Positions 1-11,915 of a stretch of 64,000 bases of DNA are shown one piece after another (position 1 is the stretch's first letter; the number at the start of each line of letters is the position of its first letter). The position numbers and the translations under genes are program-made. The notes under the pieces are model-generated. The model saw only the letters and a program-made list of their open reading frames with translations, ran no database searches and had not been told where the DNA came from. Source of the DNA: Siphonodentalium dalli (taxonomy: Eukaryota > Mollusca > Scaphopoda > Gadilida > Siphonodentaliidae); assembly GCA_032622095.1 (NCBI GenBank), contig CP136063.1, positions 207,687,934-207,751,933 of the forward strand, read 5' to 3'.

Positions 1-528
1 TGTGGAAGGGCGATTTCTTTGTTTCACTATACAACACATCAGAAGGCACAATATTACTTAAATTATATACTTTAACCAAGCGTGAATGTTTCGCGTTATT
101 AACACATTGACTTTATCATTGGTTATGGAAAATGGCGGATAAAATGGCCGCTAAACATACAAGATGGCCACCAATATATATTTTTTGCGTTTTATTAAAC
201 TTTTTCAAAGCGGAAATCTTGCAACAAGTATTTTTTCGCAGATATGTGAACAGTTTGAAGTATCACAGTTCGAATAAAAGGGTAAGTATATTTTGTAGCT
301 TTCTTTGCATATTTAAGGACCTATTCTAGCCACTTTATGTGATAAGATATTCTTTCAAGAGAACTCGAACTGATGCTCGACAATGAAACATTGTCTCAAT
401 ACAATACGATATAGCAGTTTATGTAAAATGGACATTCATCACATTACCCCAAAGAGAGTTGTGCCTTCTGAATCTAACCTAGAGTCTTAGGGGTGCCTCG
501 GTCATTTGTGCTTTCTCATTAAAATAAT
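1..528. other. Unassigned AT-rich DNA
   Basis: I see no gene, splice-bounded exon, tandem repeat or TIR element here. A short plus-strand open frame at 132-329 has no recognisable domain and is judged to be chance. Confidence 0.5.
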
Positions 529-954
529 GGTTTGCTGTTACATTGACCGAGTCAACTCGGCAACCCGGGATAACCCGTCCCGCGTAGCCGGGACAACTCG
601 GTTAGTCGGGACAACTCGGTCCATGTAACAGCGAGTCATCCCGGCTAACCGGGGCGGAGTCATCCCGGCTAACCGGAGTCATCCCGGCTAACCGGGATGA
701 AACATGGAACGTTACACGATTCGTTTTGACTTTCACGACGTCAGCCAATAGAATGTTCGCGTCGTGTGAGTGACGTACAATGACCACCCACATTACGCCG
801 TGACTCGGTGATTGACAGCTAGTTTTGTGCACGTCAAACCGAGTTCACCCGGGTGACCGAGTTGTCTCGACTGATGTAACAGCGCGACCGAGTTGTCCCG
901 GCAGACCGAGTTGTCCCGGCTAGCCGAGTTGTCCCGGTTCATGTAACAAGGCCC
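529..954. mobile_element. Foldback/MITE-like element with internal CCGGGACAACTCGG subrepeats
   Basis: The two ends are inverted copies: the left arm begins near GTTACATTGACC (537) and the right arm ends near GGTTCATGTAAC (947). Both arms carry several copies of the 14-mer CCGGGACAACTCGG or its complement (left about 590-620, right about 880-935). The centre has a further tandem GTCATCCCGGCTAACCGG (about 635-700). A possible 4-bp TAAT flank sits at 525-528 and 955-958, giving the borders chosen here, but the outermost bases of the arms are diverged. It is GC-rich against an AT-rich background. No transposase is encoded; the small minus-strand open frame inside (602-832) is a by-product of the repeats. 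The superfamily cannot be named. Confidence 0.7.
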
Positions 955-1191
955 TAATTGGCCTGGTGCTTGTCACCGTGACGTCATGATGTCATCAACT
1001 AACTGACGGTTTCTTGTCAATAACAAGGTATCATATATAATCCATTGTATAGACTCCATGTCTCCACACACAGATCAAATGGTGTTGTTATTGGCATGTC
1101 TCTACACTATTACGGTAAATATATGGCATTTCATTGACATTCTTATGTTATGTATGGCGTCATAGTTGGGGTCTTCTCTGTAAGTGCATAT

Positions 1192-1352
1192 ATAGGTGAG
1201 CGGCGGAGACCCAAACAAAATTGATTTAATATACCCACCGTACTTAAGGACAAATTTGGTATCTTTGGAAATGTGAGGATGTAGGCTAATTGATATGACC
1301 TACAATCGGATCTGAAAGTGGTGCGGTTGTCATGGAAACGGGCCCCCAAATG
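1192..1352 (+). repeat. Dispersed repeat, copy 1 (inverted relative at 8795-8967)
   Basis: This stretch matches the reverse complement of 8795-8967 with gaps. Shared blocks in the same order include GGTGAGCG, GACCCAA, TTTAATATACC, GTACTTAAG and GAAAGTGGTGCGG followed by CATGGAAACGG. A more diverged relative may lie at 1640-1712, which shares TGTCATGGAAACG and a GATGTGACCTAC-like block. No coding capacity is seen. Confidence 0.65.
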
Positions 1353-1384
1353 CATTGTCACACATCGACGGTATTGTCAATAAA

Positions 1385-2110
1385 TGCCATCGATCGAATA
1401 ATGAAAGGCTGCATTTTTCAACAATAATTTTCATTTTAAGTCAATTCTGGTTTTATAATGGTATAAGGACGATATGTGAACTCAGCTGAACGTTCCTATT
1501 GGATATATGAGTCCGTATTGTGGTTGAAACGCAGTTTTTGGGTAATTTTAGGGTTTTTTAGTGAGAAAATTGTGATTTTTGGAATCGCAGTGCTGGTTGA
1601 GAACAACACACTATCAAATGGACTGTGATATGTCATTTTGAAGATGTTGATGTGACCTACCCGATTAGATGGTTTATATGGTTGGGCGTTGACTTGGTTG
1701 TCATGGAAACGATTCTAATATTTCGGAATAAATGTGTGTATAATTCATTGAAATTTCATGAAAAGTATATCGATACAAACCGACAATCTACTACAACAAT
1801 AGTATTGACCGTTATAACATACCCTAGAATGTTCTAGACTACATCTACTTTCGGAATAAATGATAATTCTGATTCTAAAGACCAATGTTGGTATTTTTTT
1901 TAATGTTATTTTGAATAAAAGTTCCATTTTCTTCAACAAAATTGAACGAGGTGCTCAAAATATGTTAATATTCTAATATTTTCAATTTAGTGATGCTGAT
2001 TGGATTAGAACATTGGTGTTTATAATTGAAATGCCAAAGGCGATATCAGAATTATGTACAATAAGTTGATGACAATGATGGACTACCAATGTGTTCATGT
2101 ACAACAAATA
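1385..2110. other. Unassigned AT-rich DNA
   Basis: I see no gene or strong repeat. The only notable content is the diverged dispersed-repeat relative at about 1640-1712. Confidence 0.45.
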
Positions 2111-2127
2111 CGTGGCGGATTAAATTT

Positions 2128-2232
2128 GGCCATGCATGGGATTTTGACTGCGAGAAAAAGTCAACAAATTGCAAGAACCCTGAATGAGTTTACTGAATTT
2201 TTGTCGCGGTCAAAATCCCATGACCATGTTGA
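2128..2232. repeat. Imperfect hairpin of about 105 nt
   Basis: The left arm (2128-2163, containing CATGGGATTTTGACTGCGAG) is nearly the reverse complement of the right arm (about 2195-2232, containing TCGCGGTCAAAATCCCATGA). The arms flank a loop of roughly 35 nt. The small plus-strand open frame across it (2054-2245) is explained by the hairpin. It may be a MITE remnant or a structured RNA. Confidence 0.6.
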
Positions 2233-2261
2233 AGTTTTTCTCTAATATATATTTTGGGACT

Positions 2262-2303
2262 TCTGTCTGTCTGTTTATTTATTTGTCTGTCTGTTTGTTT
2301 ATT
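2262..2303. repeat. TCTG/TTTA simple repeat
   Basis: A run of TCTG and TTTA tetramers directly abuts the left side of the 131-bp repeat block. Confidence 0.85.
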
Positions 2304-2327
2304 ATCAATAGCCGGGAAAACTGCCAG

Positions 2328-2765
2328 ACGGATTTCGACGAAATTTGATACCTAGGGCTGCTTTTGTCCGGGGAGTGTTTTGGACGGGTCAAATCGTTAT
2401 CCCGACTGACCTTGACCTTCAAAATGGTCAATTCAAGGTCAAATCGGGTAAAACGGACGGATTTCGACGAAATTTAATACCTTGGGGATACTTTTGTCCG
2501 GGGAGTGTTTTCGACGGGTCAAATCGTGACCCCGACCTGACCTTGACCTTCAAAATGGTCAATTCAAGGTCAAATCGTGCCTTTCGACGGGTACTTTTGT
2601 CCGGGGAGACTTTCGACGGGTACCTTTGTCCGGGGAGTGTTTTGGACGAGTCAAATCGTGACCCCGACCTGACATTGACCTTCAAAATGGTCAATTCAAG
2701 GTCAAATCGCGCCTTTCGACGGATTTCATTGTTATATCCCGGACGAAGTCGGGTTACCCTGCTAG
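2328..2765 (+). repeat. Three-unit, about 131-bp tandem repeat block
   Basis: The block GGTCAATTCAAGGTCAAATC recurs at 2426, 2557 and 2689, so the spacing is 131-132 bp. Units also share GACGGATTTCGACGAAATTT, TTTTGTCCGGGGAGTGTTTT and TGACCTTGACCTTCAAAATG. The third unit has an extra short internal duplication near 2585-2640. The block ends in a GC-rich segment (CCGGACGAAGTCGGG). A 152-codon frame runs through it in plus and a shorter one in minus, but both simply follow the repeat. It resembles dispersed invertebrate repeats with a simple-repeat border; no family is assigned. Confidence 0.8.
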
Positions 2766-3612
2766 TTATTTATATTTATATACTTAAATTCATTATGAAC
2801 TAGGATTGTTTGGCTATCCCCCTATTATTCAACTATATATTGTTCAGTTGGGACAGTTCATTTCATGTTGGAATCTTCGATGTTTAGAAAACTAAACAAT
2901 TAAGTTTTGGAATTGTAATTTGCTGGTTAAATTGTCGGACTCCGTTGACGGAGAGCGGAATGAAGCTTGTTTATTTAAAAAAAAAGGACCAATAGGAACC
3001 TTACATATACGTAGAATGGTTTTATCTCAGTCATAACACCATTTATGCTCAACGTATTTTAATTGCAAACTAAAATCAATAATAATGCAAATTAGTTATA
3101 CCACGGCTCGTGATTGTTACGCATTAAGGTTGGGGTTTATAAAAGGAGAGTTTTCAAGAATTGTCAGGGTTATAGATGCACGGTCAGTTCTTTATATTTT
3201 TTATATAGGCGATATCAGATTATTAGAGTTCTTCCATTGCTACCTTCCAAACGTCAAATGTCCCAGTTTTAGTTTTTGTATTGTTTTATTCCATAGCGAT
3301 AATGAGTCTAATTAACGTTTAGTTATGACAAACGTACACAATACAATTGATGGTATATGTTAAAAGTAACCACTACTGGTCATTAGATAAACGATCGCAC
3401 ATGTTTATGCAATAAATTATTAGAAATACATGTATAATCCATATTAATCGATAGAAGCGTTTAATGGCATGGGTCTTCGATTCAATTGTATTATTTTACA
3501 CCCATGAATCAATATAAAACTTGTTACAGGAAGAGATAGACCTACTTTAACGGTTAAGAACCTCACATGGGCCTCAGCGGAGATGATATTAAGGGGGTAT
3601 TTACATTGGTGT

Positions 3613-3630
3613 AGATCTGCATACAGATCT
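3613..3630. repeat. Perfect inverted repeat around AGATCTG/CAGATCT
   Basis: AGATCTG and CAGATCT are separated by CATA. The motif is related to the longer palindrome at 4129-4152. Confidence 0.7.
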
Positions 3631-4128
3631 GTGTGAAGTCACGTGTCGCGGATTACTGTGATCACAACGTGATTACTGATAGTGAACTCGCGCTCATCAG
3701 TACTCTGGTAATTGACAATTCACTATGAGTCGTGTCAGTTTAGGCCAGACAACAAAAATGAATCAACTATCAGCAGACCAAAGCGATTTTATCTGTACCG
3801 CGTCAGCATCAGTCCAGTCTAAGACATGCAGGAGATGGTGGGCCCGGCTATGGGCTACTGCCACAGAAAGAGAGCGCACCGGATTTTCGGACAATTGTCT
3901 CAATGCTCATTGTATTCCACATGAAATACATGGGTTGAAATGACAAAGAAAGATTAAGCACATTCGCCAAGCCCGGGTAACAATTAATCAAATCAGACTT
4001 GCCTGTCGCAATGCCTCGGTGTTGACCGTGACTTATAATATATAACGGAGACGATTTTTGCTCACACGAACGAATACCGTTTTCTTTCTGTGTGCATTTC
4101 TATATCAACCCGTCTTTGCTAGTATGCG

Positions 4129-4152
4129 TGTAGAACTGTATACAGATCTACA
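4129..4152. repeat. 24-bp near-perfect palindrome
   Basis: TGTAGA, CTGTATACAG and TCTACA form a palindrome with a single mismatched symmetric pair. It shares the GTAGATCTG-ATACAGATCT theme with 3613-3630. Confidence 0.7.
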
Positions 4153-4457
4153 GCAATGTAAATAAATCTAAGCTATGATATGTTGCATATGGGACGGTGG
4201 GGTGAAAAATTCCTTCCCGACACCCTTCGGAAAGCAGCTTCGAAAATTGTAAAACTGAAATAAATAAACTTGTCCCGATCTAACTAAAGCCTGGATCACC
4301 GTGTGTATGGAAAAGAGCAAGCTTCTGTCTCAAACATTAATGTCACTATCAATGGCTAGAAAATAACTGCCATCATTGCATCAAGCGAATCGGTGAATTA
4401 TTTGCATGTCTATCAACTCAGACGATCTCTCACAAGACCTAAAGTGCTGTGACTGTT

Positions 4458-4513
4458 TAGGCGCACAAACCACTTGACAATTTGATGGGAATATTACATA
4501 TTTGAATTCATAT
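4458..4513 (+). repeat. 56-bp direct repeat, copy 1
   Basis: It starts with TAGGCGCACAAAC and ends in TTGAATTCATAT. It is about 85-90% identical by eye to 4647-4702. Confidence 0.75.
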
Positions 4514-4646
4514 AGTACCCGTCTATCAGAATCGGTGCGACTAATTTTTATATTTTAGTCAATTAAGGTCGTATTGCCCCTTTCCGTCGGACCCATATAC
4601 TCCAATGTTAGTGATGTATATATAGGGCACGTTCTGTCAGTCAGCT

Positions 4647-4702
4647 TAGGCGCACAAACTACTTGATAAATTGAAGGGAATATTAGATACTTGAATTCGT
4701 AT
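4647..4702 (+). repeat. 56-bp direct repeat, copy 2
   Basis: This is the second copy of the TAGGCGCACAAAC block, 189 bp downstream of the first. Confidence 0.75.
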
Positions 4703-4769
4703 ATTCTTGTTTGCAATGATTTGTGACACAATATTGAACGTTCAAATGGCAAAATCCTGAACACAAATG

Positions 4770-7217
4770 CTTGTAGCAATTTCCATCACCGGTTATCAAC
4801 ACTGTGCATCAACGTCTGCACATCATAAACTATCTGGAACACATCTAGACATTGGCTGCGGACACACGTACCACAGTAGCGATGGCATAGTAGGTGTGAC
4901 AATTTATTATGGTGCAGCTAGGGCACAGAAATATGACGACAAATTGTCACCAATCTGCACCATCATAAATTGTTGATGCTTCATGTTGAACTTCAGATGC
5001 TTGATTGCATTGCGTTTCACTTTTAGTGCATATTAATGGATTTCGGACAATGGGGTCATGACAACAATGGATACAAGGTCCAAAACAGATTTTTATCTCC
5101 GAAAGTTATTGCAACAATGACGAAAAATGCTGTAAACTGACGAGTAATCAGATATCGGCGATCCGCTCTATGTGTCACTTTCAAAATAATGAATAATTTA
5201 TATCTGATTGAAGTATTTGATAATATAATCTTGATTTCGCCAGAACAGATTCAGCGTATAGATAAACTAGGCGTAAACAAGATAAAATCCATTTATACTT
5301 GCTTCATCCATAAAATATATCGATGACTCTGTTTTATTCTGCTCACAGTCCTTGCCATATCTAATTTGCCCTTGAAAACGACCATCCGCAGGCAGAATTA
5401 TAGTAGAAACCACCAAAAGTAGGCACTGACCCTCTGGGCGTTATTGCTGATATTCTCGAAATATCCCATCGCTCCGCTGTGATACCACTGCCACAAGGAC
5501 ATTTGGTAAGGATTTCTGACATGATCTTAGTTCTTATGTTCTTATTCTCGAACATGCACCAATTAATTGACTACACGTCGCACGTATCCATGGTGTACAT
5601 GTATTTAAATCCCGATATGTATTGGTACACATTTAAATTGGATATGGTTTATATTGGAGCCAGATTCGGCATGGACTTACATTAGCACTGACAGTAACTG
5701 TAGGCCACAGACTATAAGTGGTTGCCTCTGATGTGTCAGAAACGTAATTGCCTTACTCAAAACCACCGGGGCCACAACGATAACAATTTTCGTTGAAACA
5801 CGAATGATCAGCAACCAAATGTCGGTGCTAAATTTTAAATGTTGATGCCATAATGTGTCAACATATCCTCAAGCAAATAGGTTCATATAGGACCTAAATA
5901 TTCACATAGGTTCATATGGAACTTATTTAATTCTGAAAAAAGCTTTTTTATGGTTCGTACCCGCTGATACTCATATTCCGTTGAATGGCGCGTTCCGCAG
6001 TTAAAACACATTATAAAGAACGTTTAACTGGTACGCCGTGTCGAAGAAAAAAGTATAGATTCATATGTTCATATGAGCATTTATGTATACGACTGTTTTG
6101 ATCGTGTCCCATTTAGGTTCATATAGAGCTTAATTCAGATTCAATTAATCCCTATATGGCCTATTTCGTGTGTTTGAAAATAAGTTATGTATGAGCTTAT
6201 TTATGGGAGAATAGGCTGAATGTGTTTGCACAAATATGAACTTCCAAATTCCGCACTTAGCAAGATGTAATAACATGTCGTGTCTTTTTGAAGTCGAAAC
6301 AAAGTTGATATTGAGTAATTAGACAATCCACCGAAAATCCAATGACATACCATGTTTACCTATATTTTAGCCTGCACATTGGTATAGGAAGATTAAATTA
6401 CCATTGATTTGTGCTAATAAATAAGAAGCCGTTCGAGCTATAGACGTAAGAGGCCGAAGCTCTCTATGGACATGTGTACGTACAGCGAATTACCAATGAA
6501 TAATAACAATCGCAAACAGCCGCGAACAGAGCATTACAGTGCGACATCGCGTTATTGGGATAACGACAAAGAGAATATCTAGCGTTTTTGAATTGATACC
6601 GGACAAATATATTTATTTATTTATTTTCGCGAGCGACTAGTACTTTTCTCCGGCGGAAATACATTATTTCTGGCAGTAGCGTCAGAAACTCATTACCGCA
6701 AAAAAACATTGTACATTCATAACACTAATCCTAATGAAAAGGTCGAAGATGCTTGCTTAACCAGGGCTCTTGCTCTCATGGCTCATGCAGGTGTTGATTT
6801 TTTATCAAATTACGCATACGCCCCGGCTCATTAGACCAGTTGGAACTGTCACTCCAACAGATTATCCTCACTGCGTCCACACAGTTACATGTTTACCACC
6901 ACCGGGGTACTATCTCACGACCCAAACAATCCTGGGGAAATATGGTCTGGTACTTGATATCTGGCCGGGAACACGCCGTCGGGGTATAAAAGTATTATTT
7001 TACATTTGAAATGCATCGCATGGATATGGATGTAGTGTATTGACTAATTATGTATCTAACAATAACCGCTGTGTTCGCATGTATAAGCGCAAAATGAACT
7101 TTAATATTCAATGACACTGTGCTATATTAAATGCAAGTAATCTCACTCTGTTACTCGATAGCCCTAAATAATTTCTACAAACATACTAGCAATATATAGA
7201 GATGTATATTATGTTCT
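4770..7217. other. Unassigned AT-rich DNA
   Basis: Only short, domain-free open frames are present. A loose cluster of GGTTCATATAGG-like motifs occurs at about 5878-6125 and again near 26080-26130. It is too diverged to define a unit. Confidence 0.45.
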
Positions 7218-7465
7218 GATGGATTCCACAATTCTCTCATGTTTCAACACAAAATAATGTGTTTTTGCCCCAAAATAAAACTAAAATGTCTATTCACACC
7301 ATTAACCTCACATACCATATGAAACTCACCATATAATGTTGTCTAATTGAATCAGCGACCATAAATGAGATCAACTGTTATTCCTAGAGCTGGATTCCAG
7401 TTATCGCTGATTTTATATTCGAAAAAGTGGTCCCCAAAAAAAGAAAGAAAACGCAGTTCGCACTG
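7218..7465 (+). repeat. Diverged direct repeat, copy 1
   Basis: Blocks shared in order with 8011-8217 are GGATTCCA-AATTCTCTCAT, an AAAAAGTGG-TCCCCAAAAA stretch, and GTTCGCAC. Intervening sequence is poorly conserved, so this is an old duplication or two members of one dispersed family. The minus-strand open frame at 7352-7576 is not supported as coding. Confidence 0.6.
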
Positions 7466-8010
7466 ATCATGATGAATGATAAAAACTATATTCGGCAACT
7501 CTGTGATGTTGAGGATTATGACACCTACCGCAACACCTATCAGAAACAATAGATGTCGGACGAACAGGACGACCACCCACTGGTTTTATATGCGAAAATC
7601 ACAATTTTCTATTAAAACCCCAATTTCTACCCGAAATCCCAAAAACTACAACATTTTATACAGACCAACGATGTTTGTTGTTTGACCAACTTGTACAAAA
7701 TATTAACCTCGAGAAACTCCTCCTTGGAGATACTACTCTGAATTATACACAAAATCAGAACATATTTAGGGCTGTCAAATTATACATAACCTCGACATCG
7801 CGGTTTAAACTTTAATTAAACACCTTAATGTGCAAACCTCTGCCGCAAAAAGTTGCAAAACTTTTGTCTCAATTGCGTTATTATGCAATAAAATATGTTT
7901 ACACTAACCACAACACTTGACGAATTATTTAGATTAATCACATTGAAAACATAAGTATAGATAAATAAAGCTATAAAATTGCATCCATTGACGACGTATA
8001 CTATATTTTT

Positions 8011-8217
8011 GGTGGATTCCATAATTCTCTCATTTATCACCAAAAATGGTGATTTTTACCCAAAAATGAACCCTAGAACATTACGATAACACAAGAAACA
8101 CTTACAACATGTGAGCATGACTATAGTCTACAGTTTAGGTGAGTTTCCAACAAGAAATAACGTGATATGTTAATAATACGAAAAAAGTGGTTGTCCCCAA
8201 AAATCTCTGTTCGCACA
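8011..8217 (+). repeat. Diverged direct repeat, copy 2
   Basis: Partner of 7218-7465, about 790 bp downstream in the same orientation. The same three block motifs occur in the same order. Confidence 0.6.
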
Positions 8218-8794
8218 TTTAGGTTTCTCGCCAACTCAGTTTTCATATTCCCCATGTCCATGCGAACAATTTGATATATAATACGTCTTGGTGGTTGGCG
8301 ACATGATTCAACTAATACAAAAATAAGGCCCTTTTCTGGTCTCTGCTGCTCCACTATGTAATTAATACTCCATCCGGTTTCAACAGGGTATTTGAACCCT
8401 CACGTCATGTCATTACGTTGCCAACGTCATTGCATCGTTAGCCCAAAATCCCTAAAAATAACTTCCCACACATCCCATTCTGTCATTTCTGTGAATTCAA
8501 ATAACATTACATTCTGATAGATAAACTGTCATTCTCAAAAATGAATGTTATTCCAATTTTCACCAGTTTCCCCATAAACAAAACACTTAAATCACTTAAA
8601 TCACACCAAAATGACGAAAAATTTCAGAAAAAACATTAAAAAGAGAAGCAAATGAAGTCTGAATGCACAGGGTAGTTTGGAAAATGAGCCTGTCGTAATA
8701 CAACACACATTTGGTCCCCATTCGAGTGGAACAGTATAACATGAACTGTATTTTATTGTGATAGTGGCTACAATTATTGCTAATTTCATGAAAT

Positions 8795-8967
8795 TCGGGT
8801 CACCGTTTCCATGGTTACCGCACCACTTTCAAATTTTTTGACAAGGCCTATCTTGTAGCATATACTCTAACCTTTCATATGACATATCAAAATCGCTTAA
8901 GTACCATAGGGCATAGGTATATTAAACCCCTTAAATACGGCCATTGTTGGGTCCTGGTCGCTCACCT
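8795..8967 (-). repeat. Dispersed repeat, copy 2 (inverted relative of 1192-1352)
   Basis: Read on the minus strand it begins GGTGAGCG and contains GGACCCAA, TTTAATATACC, GTACTTAAG and GAAAGTGGTGCGG followed by CATGGAAACGG, matching copy 1 in order. It is slightly longer than copy 1. Confidence 0.65.
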
Positions 8968-8985
8968 AATAAGAAAGAACATTAT

Positions 8986-9205
8986 GCTGCCCAATGTTGA
9001 TTTGATGTGTGGTGTTATGGGTGGGGCATTAAGTTTTATGCATGGTTATGGGTGGTGAAATTATTCCTGGCAAGCGCATGTGAAAGAGAACGCTGCCCAA
9101 ATTGTATTTGACATAATTATGGTGTTATGGGTGGTGAAATTATTCCTGACAAGCGCCTATATATAGAAAAGAGAATGATGTCCAAATTTTATTTGACATA
9201 CTCTT
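8986..9205 (+). repeat. 76-bp-type minisatellite, left remnant
   Basis: Diverged units begin GCTGCCCAA (8986, 9092, and a weaker one near 9176). They contain GGTGTTATGGGTGGTGAAA and TTATTCCTG-CAAGCGC. The same unit reappears at 11514-11680, beyond a 2.2-kb foldback transposon. Confidence 0.8.
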
Positions 9206-9312
9206 AGGTGCCTAGTAATCGTAATGGCCTAATAATAGTGATGAGTGGGGATTTAGGCTGAAATTCAAAATAGTGTTGACAATTTTACTATATATCTCAA
9301 TGCCAAGTAAAA

Positions 9313-11469
9313 CCCCTGTCACACTCAGGCCGGCGCTCTCACTGCGCTGCAAAAGTACCAACATATGAGTAACACGCAGGAGGAGCGCCGAAAACTGTCG
9401 AAAATTGTCAAACTTTTAAAACAAAGTATGCTCCTATTGCGTTCCTACTTTGTCAAGTCTCACGCTCTTAGTGCGTTCAAGTCGCTGTCATTGTGATGCT
9501 AGTACGTTCACAATAAGTTCGCAAAACGTTCTCTGCGCTGGCGCGGAGAGTATAGATAGCGCCTCCTGCGTTCTCCAGTCATAGTCAGTTTTTATGTTGT
9601 GGGGAAAATACCCAACACTCCGCAATAGATTAGCTGTCCGATTAAACTACTGTCACACTCCGCTGCGATCAGGCCGGCGCTTGCATTGCGCTGAAAAATA
9701 ATCAAAGCGCCAAGCAAAGCGCAGTAAGGTATCCAAGAACGTATTGGTGACGCATTGGACACTGGCTAGGACGGGAGAGGGTCTCCGTGATCGCCCCAGA
9801 GCGCCAGAGCGCCGCGTTTGTTTTGTGCATGCACAAAACAAGCGCAGAGGTTCGGCGTTCTGACCAGGCGTAGTACCGTCGCCATGACAACGCAAAGCGT
9901 ACTAACAACGCAACGACAACGACTTGAACGCATTAAGAGCGTTTACGGCGTGGAGGAAACGCAATGAGAGCGCGTGAGAGCGTGATAATTGACGTGACAA
10001 AGCAGGAACGCAATGGGTCGTACAAAGAGCGCGACGAAAACGTGATAAGCGGGATAGGAGCATAGCTTGTCACGCGCGCCGCATGTATAACTGGTGGGGG
10101 AGTTTCTTATTTCGCGTGCGGGCTGACATTATCAATGGGTATTTTATTAGTTTTATTTATAGAATGGGAATTTTGGGATGATTAAAAGTCAAACTGCAAG
10201 CTGGAGGCCGAGTCCCGTAAAAGGTGCATGTAGTTGTATTGGGGAAATTCACTTTCGCTTATTGTGTTAATCAACGTTGATTAATGTTGATTTTTGGTTT
10301 GTGATAAACTATATGTCAATTACAAATAAAATAAATTTCTGCAGCCCACTGGGGGTTGTGGTCGGAATCGGTCGAGTCGGCCACCGGTTCGTTAATTAGG
10401 TGCTGGTTGTTATTGTTATTTAACGGAATTCTGAGTTGGTCATTCGCAAAACCAATATATTTTATATTCTACAATTACATTCTTGGGTTTATAATATATG
10501 ATCTTGAGCGCGTTACCATTTCTGACATTGGTTCCCTTGTTTTAACAGATTGAAAATTTCTGACAATTTTCCGCGCTTCCACTGTGCGTTACTCGTATTT
10601 TGATACTTTTTCAACTCAAATCAAACGCCAGCCTGATCGCAAAGACACACGCAATACAACTATATAATTCAGACATAACATATATCTACCAAAGACACAC
10701 GCAATACAACTATATAATTAAGACATAACAGATACCTACCAAAGACACACACAATACAAATATATAATTAAGACATAGCAGATACCTACCAAAGACACAC
10801 GCAATACAACTATATAATTCAGACATAACAGATACTTACCAAAGACACACGCAATACAACAGTTGGTGTGAGCAGACCGCATTTCAAAGTGGGATCGTAC
10901 TGTAAACCTGCTGTAAACGCCGGAAGAACGCCATGTATAACGCTTGGGCGTAGAGCGAGCACCAGAGTCGCAGTGGCAGCACAATGTGGACGTTCTATGA
11001 GCGGGAACCAGTCCATAACACCCCATGACAGCGCAGAAAGAGCGCAATAAGTTTTGGACAGAGCCTCATTGAGCGTATTTTAAGGGCGGGATAGGCACGT
11101 AGTGAGAATTTGATTAAGCTTACTGTAGTCGCAAAAGACAAGATTAATTCCTTGCTGCGACCACGAGAAGCTAATATGCGCTTTTGCTACGTCCACATAA
11201 CGCTCACGTCGCTCGCTTGGCGCTTTGCTTTGCGCTGTCACGGCGACAGTACTACGTCCTGGTCAGAACGCCGAGCCTCTGCGCTTGTTTTGTGCATGCA
11301 TAAAACAAGCGCGGCGCTCTGGCACCTATGGGCGACCATGGAGATCCTCGCCCGTTGTTGCCAGTGTCCACTGCGTCGCCAATCGGTTCTTGGAGACCTT
11401 AGTGCGTTTAGGTGGGCGCTTTGATACTTTTGCAGCGCAATAAGAGCGCCGGCCTGAGTGTGACAGGGG
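9313..11469. mobile_element. Foldback DNA transposon, non-autonomous, about 2.16 kb
   Basis: The left end CCCCTGTCACACTCAGGCCG (9313) is the exact inverse of the right end, and pairing continues for about 50 bp. A second left-end-like sequence starts near 9651 (CTGTCACACTC...CAGGCCGGCGC). From there it matches the inverse of about 11140-11460 for some 300 bp, including a palindromic TTTTGTGCATGCACAAAACA block. A further inner inverted pair joins about 9460-9510 with 9900-9950. The GC-rich sequence is full of AGCGC/GCGCT motifs. The centre holds a 50-bp tandem repeat. No transposase frame is seen; the many short frames at 9653-11443 are shadows of the arms. The target duplication is not resolved. 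The doubled left end suggests nesting or internal rearrangement. Confidence 0.85.
10641..10861 (+). repeat. 50-bp tandem repeat, 4.4 units, inside the foldback
   Basis: AAAGACACACGCAATACAAC begins at 10641, 10691, 10741 (variant), 10791 and 10841, an exact 50-bp period. Confidence 0.95.
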
Positions 11470-11513
11470 CGTTATAGTGATTGTTGGGAATTTTCTCCCA
11501 AATTAATAATCGT

Positions 11514-11680
11514 GCTGCCAAAATGTTATTTGACATATGGTGTTATGGGTGGTGAAATTGTTCCTGGCAATCGCCTAGGAAAGAGAAAGCTGCCCAATGT
11601 TATTTGACATATGGTGTTATGGGTGGTGAAATTATTCCTGGCAAGCGCCCAGGAAAGAGAATATATGCTGCCCAAATAAT
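11514..11680 (+). repeat. 76-bp minisatellite, right remnant
   Basis: Units start GCTGCC at 11514, 11589 and 11667. They share TTATTTGACATATGGTGTTA and the GGTGGTGAAATT block with 8986-9205. Confidence 0.85.
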
Positions 11681-11915
11681 TGGCCTTACCGTTGTTAGTT
11701 ATGGCAGTGATGGTAAGTGAAAGGTGTTGAACCACAAGACGGTCTGGCGGTTACTTGTTATAGTCTGCCAGGTTACTTAAACGGTTCTGTACCGTGGAAC
11801 ATGCTACAGCCTGACCGAATTTTTTAACGGTCCAAGGTTGGCAGCGATGTTGCGCGTTATGACACCGTTAAACCAACGGACATTTTTCTAACATTGTATA
11901 TAGTAAATACCTTAC

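Larger units (their letters stand above)
2770..4457. other. Unassigned DNA with two small palindromes
   Basis: No gene is recognised. The plus-strand open frame at 3725-3943 shows no domain. The only structure I can support is the two palindromes listed separately. Confidence 0.45.

Noticed and set aside
2345-2803. 152-codon plus-strand frame
   Set aside because: It is explained by three copies of a 131-bp repeat; no domain, and the minus strand is also open.
9653-11443. Several overlapping 60-104 codon frames on both strands
   Set aside because: They are mirror images of the foldback arms, and the same peptide pieces appear in both arms.
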